DNA from: Pseudomonadota bacterium
GTDB taxonomy: Bacteria > Pseudomonadota > Gammaproteobacteria > Burkholderiales > Burkholderiaceae_C
Reading direction: 5' to 3'
Length of the DNA stretch: 64,000 nt
NCBI GenBank assembly: GCA_018241265.1
Contig: JAFEEF010000002.1
Location: 62,001 to 126,000, forward strand
The stretch's first letter is position 1, and each line of letters starts with the position of its first letter. Shown one piece after another: positions 58,344 to 64,000 of this stretch. The position numbers were made by a program, and so were the translations under genes. Under the pieces are notes generated by a model. That model was not told the DNA's origin. It saw only the letters and a list, made by a program, of their open reading frames with translations, and ran no database searches.

Positions 58344-59000
58344 GTGCACTCCTCCATCACGCGGCCGCCTCACGCCTTCGATCGGCGTGGACACGGCCGC
58401 AGCCTGTCGCCGCCGGCATCCGGCAGGGCGACGATTCGATGCACGAGAAACGCGAAGGAACCGGTAGGGAAGTCGCCCTGGACTGCGATGAGCGGCGGGT
58501 CAGCAGACCGGCCGGACAGGCAGCGTTGGCGCGTGCGTGGCAGTGGGATGAACACCTGCTGCCGGCGGTTGCCGACGGCGGGCGCAGCGGTCGTCGAAGA
58601 GCCGCCATCGCGCCGCGCGCCGCGGGCAGGCCGCGGCGCGGGCTCTTGGCCCGGACGGCATGCGCGACACGCGCGACTTGGAAGGGGTGGCTGTCGACAT
58701 CCGCGGACGGATCACTGGACGCTGGCGCAAGGCGGAAGCCGGGGGCGAACAACGGATGCTCGCGTCGTCGGCGTTCGATCTTGCGTCGGGAAGTCTCTCG
58801 GAAGGGTTCGTTTCTTGTTTGCTCTGCCGCCCTGGGGGCACGGCCGCCGGGTCGCTTGGGGACATGGCCTGCCGCAGCCGCCGTCAGGCGTTGCATCACC
58901 GATTGCTGGCCGGGCAGCGAGCCCGACCGTCGCCCGTTCTTGCGGCTGTTCGACCCTCCCGAGGCTAAACTCAGAAAAATCAAATACTTGCGGCAACAAC
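58344..59000 (-). other. 657-bp region read as the long rne 5' untranslated leader
   Basis: No protein gene is convincing here. TATAAT on the minus strand (59018-59013) predicts a transcript start near 59006, so almost the whole region would be rne leader, of about 660 nt. E. coli rne also has a long leader (about 360 nt) used by RNase E to cleave its own mRNA, so autoregulation is expected by analogy. On the plus strand TAAACT at 58966-58971 may serve rluC. Confidence 0.6.
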
Positions 59001-60056
59001 GTGGCTCGGCGGATTATAGGGGGCGGGGCGCCGGCGGCCAGACCGGAAATCCGCCCGGATCGCAGTGCTGATCGCCGCATCGAAGCGGCCGCGGTGCGGC
59101 GGGTGCGGGTCGACGAGGGATCCGACGGCCAGCGCCTCGACAACTTCCTCGTCAAGCTGCTCAAGGGCGTACCGAAGGCGCACGTCTACCGCGTGATCCG
59201 TTCCGGCGAGGTCCGGGTCAACAAGGGCCGGGCCGGTGCCGACACCCGGCTCGCCTCCGGCGACGAGGTGCGCATCCCGCCGGTGCGCATGGCCGCCAAC
59301 GACGAACGTCCCGCGGCGCCGGCGCGCGAGTTCCCGATCGTCCACGAGGACGAGCAACTCATCGCGATCGACAAGCCGGCCGGGGTCGCGGTGCACGGCG
59401 GCAGCGGCGTGAGCTCGGGCGTGATCGAGCAGCTGCGCCAGGCGCGGCCCGAGGCGCGCTTCCTCGAGCTGGTGCACCGGCTCGACAAGGAAACGTCGGG
59501 ACTGTTGCTGATCGCCAAGAAGCGCAGCGCCCTCGTCGCTCTGCAGGACCAGCTGCGGCGGCGCGACGGCGCGGTCGTCAAGACCTATGCGGCGCTCGTC
59601 GCCGGCCGCTGGCCCGCGAACCGCAAGGTCATCGACGTGGCGTTGCACAAGTACCTGACCGGCGATGGCGAGCGACGCGTGCGTGCCGTCCAGGCCGATC
59701 ACGCGGAAGGGCGGCGCTCGATCACGCTGGTCGGCATCGCGCAGGCCTGGGACGGCTACACGCTGCTCGACGTGACGATCAAGACCGGCCGCACGCACCA
59801 GATCCGCGTGCACCTGACGCACGCCGGCCATCCGATCGTCGGCGACGAGAAGTACGGCGACTTCGCGCTCAACAAGGCGCTGGCGCGCGGCGACGCGGTG
59901 CCCGGCTGCCGCTTCGAGCGCATGTTCCTGCATGCCGCCAGGCTCCGCGTCATCCATCCGGTGACCGGCCTGTCCCTCGAGCTCGAAGCGCCATTGCCGG
60001 CAGAATGCGAGGCACTGATGCACGCCCTTGCGCGCCAGCACCCGCCTTCCGCATGA
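59001..60056 (+). CDS. rluC: 23S rRNA pseudouridine synthase RluC
   Basis: An RluC/RluD-family enzyme of about 350 residues that modifies 23S rRNA uridines 955, 2504 and 2580 in E. coli. The S4-like domain is GQRLDNFLVKLLKGVPKAHV with SGEVRVNKGRA; the catalytic aspartate is in ELVHRLDKETSGLLLIAKKR; GRTHQIRVHLTHAGHPIVGD is the C-terminal motif. The start is uncertain: GTG 59001 is used, and GTG 59094 or 59103 would give about 320 residues, the E. coli length. It is divergent from rne, an ancient pairing. Confidence 0.93.
   Translation: MARRIIGGGAPAARPEIRPDRSADRRIEAAAVRRVRVDEGSDGQRLDNFLVKLLKGVPKAHVYRVIRSGEVRVNKGRAGADTRLASGDEVRIPPVRMAANDERPAAPAREFPIVHEDEQLIAIDKPAGVAVHGGSGVSSGVIEQLRQARPEARFLELVHRLDKETSGLLLIAKKRSALVALQDQLRRRDGAVVKTYAALVAGRWPANRKVIDVALHKYLTGDGERRVRAVQADHAEGRRSITLVGIAQAWDGYTLLDVTIKTGRTHQIRVHLTHAGHPIVGDEKYGDFALNKALARGDAVPGCRFERMFLHAARLRVIHPVTGLSLELEAPLPAECEALMHALARQHPPSA
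59013..59018 (-). promoter_or_regulatory. -10 box (TATAAT) of rne
   Basis: Perfect TATAAT reading leftward within CCTATAATCC, about 670 bases upstream of the rne start codon and inside the N-terminal coding part of rluC if rluC starts at 59001. Predicted transcript start about 59006. Confidence 0.55.
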
Positions 60057-60727
60057 CCACAACCCGCCAGTTCGACCTGATCGTCTTCGATTGGGACGGC
60101 ACGCTGTTCGATTCGACGGCGATCATCACGCGCTCGATCCAGGCTGCCGCCGCCGACCTCGGCCTGCCGGTGCCGAGCGACCGCGACGCGAGCTACGTGA
60201 TCGGCATGGGCCTGGTCGAAGCGCTCCAGCATGCCGTGCCGGCGCTGCCGCGCGAGCGCTACCGGGAGCTGGCCGAGCGCTACCGGCATCACTACTTCTC
60301 GGCCGCGCACCGGATCGTGTTCTTCGACGGCATCGTCGCGATGCTGCAGGCGCTGCGGGCGCGCGGCCATCTGCTCGCGGTGGCGACCGGCAAGTCGCGC
60401 GCCGGCCTCGATGCGGCGCTCGATGCCGCGGTCGACGGCGCGCTGCTGCGCGGCCTGTTCGACGCCAGCCGCACTGCCGACGAGACCGCGTCCAAGCCGC
60501 ATCCGCGCATGCTGCTCGAGCTGATGGAGCAGCTCGTCGTCGCGCCCGAGCGCACCTTGATGATCGGCGACACCACGCACGACCTGCAGCTCGCCGCCAA
60601 CGCCGGCGCCGCGAGCATCGGCGTCAGCTACGGCGCGCACGACCACGCCGCGTTCGCCGGCTTCGACACGCGCTTCGTCGCGCACACCGTGCCCGAGCTG
60701 CACGGCTGGCTGGTGCGGCATGGATGA
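60053..60727 (+). CDS. HAD-family phosphatase, phosphoglycolate phosphatase-like
   Basis: A 224-residue hydrolase. Motif I is LIVFDWDGTLFDSTAIITRS, motif II is LLAVATGKSRAGLD, motif III is the lysine in SKPHPRMLLE and motif IV is TLMIGDTTHDLQLAANAG. The helical cap follows motif I, as in Gph/PGMB-type enzymes. The gene next to rluC is usually annotated as a phosphoglycolate phosphatase or general HAD-IA hydrolase. It overlaps rluC and the Rieske gene by 4 and 8 bases. Confidence 0.9.
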   Translation: MTTTRQFDLIVFDWDGTLFDSTAIITRSIQAAAADLGLPVPSDRDASYVIGMGLVEALQHAVPALPRERYRELAERYRHHYFSAAHRIVFFDGIVAMLQALRARGHLLAVATGKSRAGLDAALDAAVDGALLRGLFDASRTADETASKPHPRMLLELMEQLVVAPERTLMIGDTTHDLQLAANAGAASIGVSYGAHDHAAFAGFDTRFVAHTVPELHGWLVRHG

Positions 60728-61109
60728 AATCGTCGGGCCGCGGCGGCCGCTGCGCCTGTGCGCATCGGACGAGCTCGCCGAGCGCGGCAAGGCGGTCGTG
60801 TTCGACGTGCTGCACTTTCGCGAGGCGGCGCGCGCCTTCGCGCTGCGCTACGACGGCAGGGTCGTCGCCTACATCAACCGCTGCCAGCACGTCCCGGCCG
60901 AGATGGACTGGCTGCCCGGCGAGTTCCTCGACAGCGGCAAGGAATACATCATGTGCTCGATCCACGGCGCGGTCTACGAGCCGCGGAGCGGCCGCTGTGC
61001 CGGCGGTCCGTGCGGGCGCGGGCGGCTGACCGCGATCGACGTCGAGGAGCGCGACGGCATCGTCTATTGGTATGCTTCCCGCGACACGCAGCCGGCCTTT
61101 GCCGACTGA
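60720..61109 (+). CDS. Rieske (2Fe-2S) protein
   Basis: A 129-residue single-domain ferredoxin. The cluster ligands are in YINRCQHVPAEMDW (C-x-H) and YIMCSIHGAVYEPRSGRCAG (C-x2-H). It has no membrane helix or catalytic oxygenase domain, so it is a soluble electron carrier or a sensor. It lies between the HAD phosphatase and the S49 peptidase, a linkage known from other betaproteobacteria. Partner unknown. Confidence 0.9.
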   Translation: MDEIVGPRRPLRLCASDELAERGKAVVFDVLHFREAARAFALRYDGRVVAYINRCQHVPAEMDWLPGEFLDSGKEYIMCSIHGAVYEPRSGRCAGGPCGRGRLTAIDVEERDGIVYWYASRDTQPAFAD

Positions 61110-61142
61110 ATGTCGATGCGTCACGACGCGGAGGGTAGTCCC

Positions 61143-62156
61143 ATGAGCGATGACGACATCCCTGTTCCGCCGGTCCTGCCGCCGCCCGAACCCGTCGGCC
61201 CCGCGCCGTCGGTCGCCGCGGCACCGCGCGCGCCGCTCGAGGCGGTGCTCGACCGCTTCGCGCGAGACTACTTTCGCGAGCGGCGCAGCGAGCGCCGCTG
61301 GCGCATCTTCTTCCGGCTGACCTGGCTCGGCGTCGGGGTGCTCGTCCTCTACGCGATGCTGGCCGGCCGCACCACCCATGGCGTCGTCGTGCCGGCCGGT
61401 CCGCACAGCGCGCTCGTCGAAGTGCGCGGCGAGATCGCCGATGGTGCCGAAGCGAGTGCCGAGAACCTGTTGCCCGGCCTGAAGAACGCGTTCGAGGATG
61501 CGGGCGCGCGTGCCGTGCTGTTGCGCATCAATTCGCCGGGCGGCAGCCCGGTGCAGGCCGGCATCATCAACGACGAGATCCGGCGCCTGAAGGCGCTGCA
61601 CCACAAGCCCGTGTACGCCGTCGTCGAAGAGAGCTGCGCATCGGGCGCCTACTACATCGCGGTCGCCGCCGACGAGATCTATGCCGACAAGGCGTCGGTC
61701 GTCGGCTCGATCGGCGTGCTGATGGACGGCTTCGGATTCACCGGGCTGATGACCAAGCTCGGCGTCGAGCGGCGTCTCATCACCGCCGGCGAGAACAAGG
61801 GCATCGGCGATCCCTATTCGCCGCTGCCGCCGGCGCAGCGCGCGTATCTGCAGGCGATGCTCGAGCAGATCCACCAGCAGTTCATCGCCGTCGTCAGGAA
61901 GGGCCGCGGCTCGCGCCTGAAGGAGACGCCGGAGATGTTCAGCGGCCTGTACTGGAACGGCGAGCAGGCGCTCGGCCTCGGGCTCGTCGATCACCTCGGC
62001 AGCGTCGACTACGTCGCGCGCGAGGTCGTCAAGACCGAGGAAGTGGTCGACTACACGCCGAAGGAGAACGTCGCCGAGCGGCTCGCCAAGCGCTTCGGCG
62101 CGTCGGTCGGCGCCGGCGCGATGGCCGCGCTGCGCGGCGCCGGTGCGGTGCACTGA
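61143..62156 (+). CDS. S49 family signal peptide peptidase (SppA-like)
   Basis: A 337-residue membrane-anchored serine protease. A Pro-rich N-terminus is followed by one membrane helix (FFRLTWLGVGVLVLYAMLAG); the protease domain has VLLRINSPGGSPVQAGIIND, the nucleophile serine in EESCASGAYYIAVAADEIYA, and the general-base lysine in GENKGIGDPYSPL. It degrades signal peptides or membrane fragments. ATG 61143 has GGAGGG 7 bases upstream; ATG 61110 is the alternative and has none. Confidence 0.93.
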   Translation: MSDDDIPVPPVLPPPEPVGPAPSVAAAPRAPLEAVLDRFARDYFRERRSERRWRIFFRLTWLGVGVLVLYAMLAGRTTHGVVVPAGPHSALVEVRGEIADGAEASAENLLPGLKNAFEDAGARAVLLRINSPGGSPVQAGIINDEIRRLKALHHKPVYAVVEESCASGAYYIAVAADEIYADKASVVGSIGVLMDGFGFTGLMTKLGVERRLITAGENKGIGDPYSPLPPAQRAYLQAMLEQIHQQFIAVVRKGRGSRLKETPEMFSGLYWNGEQALGLGLVDHLGSVDYVAREVVKTEEVVDYTPKENVAERLAKRFGASVGAGAMAALRGAGAVH

Positions 62157-62265
62157 CGATCGTCGACCGCATGTAAAGAATCGTTGACGGGGTACGCGAC
62201 CGGCTTTGTCGGCGTGAAATCGCGGCAGTCGCGTGTGGGGTAGGGCACGCATTCCGGCGCAGACC

Positions 62266-64000
62266 ATGAAACAAGACCACGACGGACACCGTCACAACCT
62301 CGCTGCGCTGACGCTCGGCGCGATCGGCGTCGTCTACGGCGACATCGGCACCAGCCCGCTCTACACGCTGCAGACGGTGTTCAGCCACGAGATCGGCATC
62401 CCGTTGACGGCCGCCAACATCATCGGCGCCGTATCGACGATCTTCTGGGGCCTGATGTTCATCGTCACGTTCAAGTACGTGATCCTGATCCTGCGTGCCG
62501 ACAACCGCGGCGAGGGCGGCATCATGGCGCTGACCGCGCTCGCGACCGATGCTGCCGGCACCTCCGCGCGCCGGCGTACCGTGCTGCTGCTGCTCGGCGT
62601 GCTCGGTGCGGCGCTGTTCTATGGCGACGGCGTGATCACGCCGGCGATCTCGGTGCTCAGCGCGGTCGAAGGGCTGGAGGTCGCGGCGCCGCACCTGAAA
62701 GAATTCGTCGTGCCGGTATCGCTCGCGATCCTGGTCGCGCTGTTCGTCGTGCAGCGCCGCGGCACCGGAACGATAGGCAAGTTCTTCGGGCCGATCATCT
62801 GCGTCTGGTTCGCGACGCTGGCGGTGGTCGGCGTGGTGCAGATCGCGCAGCAGCCGGTGATCCTCGAGGCGCTCAATCCGCTGCATGCGCTGCGCTTCAT
62901 GGCGGCGCAGGGCGGGCACCTGTTCGTCGCGATGGGCGCGATCGTGCTCGCGTTCACCGGCGCCGAGGCGCTCTATGCCGACATGGGTCACTTCGGCGCA
63001 CGGCCGATCCGCATCGCCTGGACCGCTTTCGTGCTGCCGGCGCTGGCGCTCAACTACATGGGTCAGGGGGCGCTGCTGATGCGCGACCCGGGAGCGTTCG
63101 ACAACCCCTTCTTCAAGCTCTTTCCGGCGAGCTGGACGCTCGCCGCGGTCGTGCTCGCGACCCTGGCCACCGTCATCGCATCGCAGGCCGTGATCTCCGG
63201 CGCCTATTCGATGACGCGCCAGGCGATGCAGCTCGGCTTCCTGCCGCGCCTGCACGTGATGCACACCTCCGACAAGGAGTCGGGCCAGATCTATCTGCCG
63301 GGCGTGAACCGCGTGCTGCTGATCGGCGTCCTGCTCGCCGTGCTCGGCTTCGGCAGCTCGACCGCGCTGGCATCGGCCTACGGCATCGCGGTGACGGTCA
63401 CGATGCTGATCACGTCGATCCTGACCTTCTTCGTCGTGCGCCAGGCGTGGCGCCATTCGCTGCCGCTGGCGATCGCCGCGACCGGCCTCTTCGTGGCGGT
63501 CGATGCGATGCTCGTCGCCTCGTGCTCGCTGAAGTTCTGGCAAGGCGGCTGGTTCCCGCTCGTGCTCGGCGCCGGCATCTTCGTCGTGATGGCGACCTGG
63601 AAGCGCGGCCGCGAGCTGCTGCTCGAGCACATCCGCCAGGACGATCCCGAGCTCGTGCCGTTCGTCACCGCGATCGCGGACGACGACGCGGCGCTGCGCG
63701 TCGGTCGCACGGCGGTCTATGCGACCGCGAGCACGGAGACCGTGCCGCAGGCGCTGATGCACAACCTGAAGCACAACCAGGTGCTGCACGAGCGCAACGT
63801 GATCCTGACCGTGGTGTTCCACAACGTGCCCTGGGTCGCGCGCGCACAGCGTCTCGAGGTGACGCCGCTGGCGCGCGGCTTCTGGAAGGTGATCGTCAAC
63901 TACGGCTTCAAGGACGAGCCTGACGTGCCGGCGGCGCTCGAGCAATGCGCCGGGCAAGGCCTGGCGGTCAACCTGTTCGAGACCTCGTACTTCCTCAGCC
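62266..64000 (+). CDS. kup: Potassium uptake protein Kup, 3' end beyond the window
   Basis: At least 578 codons are open to the window edge. [20 protein letters not shown] is the diagnostic Kup/HAK/KUP N-terminus, followed by [36 protein letters not shown], and about 12 membrane segments; a hydrophilic C-terminal domain begins near codon 445. It is a proton-coupled low-specificity potassium importer, commonly used at low pH. The 109-base leader has TTGACG at 62184-62189 but no clear -10 box. Confidence 0.96.
   Translation, partial: MKQDHDGHRHNLAALTLGAIGVVYGDIGTSPLYTLQTVFSHEIGIPLTAANIIGAVSTIFWGLMFIVTFKYVILILRADNRGEGGIMALTALATDAAGTSARRRTVLLLLGVLGAALFYGDGVITPAISVLSAVEGLEVAAPHLKEFVVPVSLAILVALFVVQRRGTGTIGKFFGPIICVWFATLAVVGVVQIAQQPVILEALNPLHALRFMAAQGGHLFVAMGAIVLAFTGAEALYADMGHFGARPIRIAWTAFVLPALALNYMGQGALLMRDPGAFDNPFFKLFPASWTLAAVVLATLATVIASQAVISGAYSMTRQAMQLGFLPRLHVMHTSDKESGQIYLPGVNRVLLIGVLLAVLGFGSSTALASAYGIAVTVTMLITSILTFFVVRQAWRHSLPLAIAATGLFVAVDAMLVASCSLKFWQGGWFPLVLGAGIFVVMATWKRGRELLLEHIRQDDPELVPFVTAIADDDAALRVGRTAVYATASTETVPQALMHNLKHNQVLHERNVILTVVFHNVPWVARAQRLEVTPLARGFWKVIVNYGFKDEPDVPAALEQCAGQGLAVNLFETSYFLS

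Noticed and set aside
55575-60056. Very long plus-strand open frame of 1493 codons
   Set aside because: Only the last 350 or so codons are real (rluC). The rest is antisense to rne and low-complexity; the open frame results from high GC content and the rne repeats.
62029-63957. Minus-strand open frame of 642 codons opposite kup
   Set aside because: It is Arg/His/Asp/Gln-rich with no domains and lies entirely opposite the clearly recognisable Kup frame.

Overview
The window is GC-rich bacterial chromosome. Gene content and order point to a betaproteobacterium of the order Burkholderiales: yceD-rpmF-plsX-fabHDG-acpP-fabF, then rpoE-rseA-rseB-mucD, then lepA-lepB-rnc-era-recO-pdxJ-acpS-nagZ. 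Genus cannot be fixed from sequence reading alone. Coding density is very high, many neighbours overlap by 4 bases (ATGA or GTGA), and promoter-like sites are mostly isolated TANAAT-type -10 boxes.

Layout. (1) 1-2017: the end of an enoyl-CoA hydratase gene and lysS, converging on each other. (2) 2140-16228, plus strand: first half of a large extracellular or capsular polysaccharide locus, with a flippase, two methyltransferases, three glycosyltransferases, a DegT-type aminotransferase, an initiating phosphoglycosyl transferase, a membrane nucleotide-sugar dehydratase, a Wza-like export protein with an unusual low-complexity insert, and a Wzz/KpsE-like chain-length protein. (3) 16303-31286, minus strand, convergent with (2): a second polysaccharide operon. 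It starts with a small MarR-type regulator and runs through rfbB, rfbD, rfbA, rfbC, a VioA-like aminotransferase, an ATP-grasp/HAD fusion, a second flippase, glycosyltransferases and a Wzy-like polymerase, and ends in an exported beta-helix protein that starts at TTG. (4) 31443-32537: a WecA/MraY-type initiating transferase, divergent from (3). (5) 32572-64000: housekeeping genes: rhlE, a tetrapyrrole-methylase-family enzyme, maf, fatty acid synthesis, the sigma-E system, the lepA-to-nagZ run, rne divergent from rluC, a phosphatase, a Rieske protein, an S49 peptidase and the 5' part of kup.

How the polysaccharide genes may work together (inference). RfbA and RfbB make dTDP-4-keto-6-deoxyglucose. 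RfbC and RfbD take it to dTDP-rhamnose, while the VioA-like enzyme would divert it to a dTDP-4-amino-4,6-dideoxy sugar. The adjoining ATP-grasp/HAD protein is a candidate for attaching a carboxylic or amino acid to that amino group. The locus holds two flippases and two initiating transferases but one clear polymerase and one export/chain-length pair, so it may serve two glycans.

Most interesting non-coding features: a 63-bp triplicated repeat that bridges fabD and fabG as an open frame overlapping both by 4 bases; a 167-bp near-perfect inverted repeat that supplies the recO stop codon; a 64-nt small RNA candidate with its own -10 box and intrinsic terminator upstream of lepA; three genes whose start codon coincides with the predicted transcription start; and a 31-bp palindrome between lysS and the polysaccharide locus that carries a TACAAT box in each direction.
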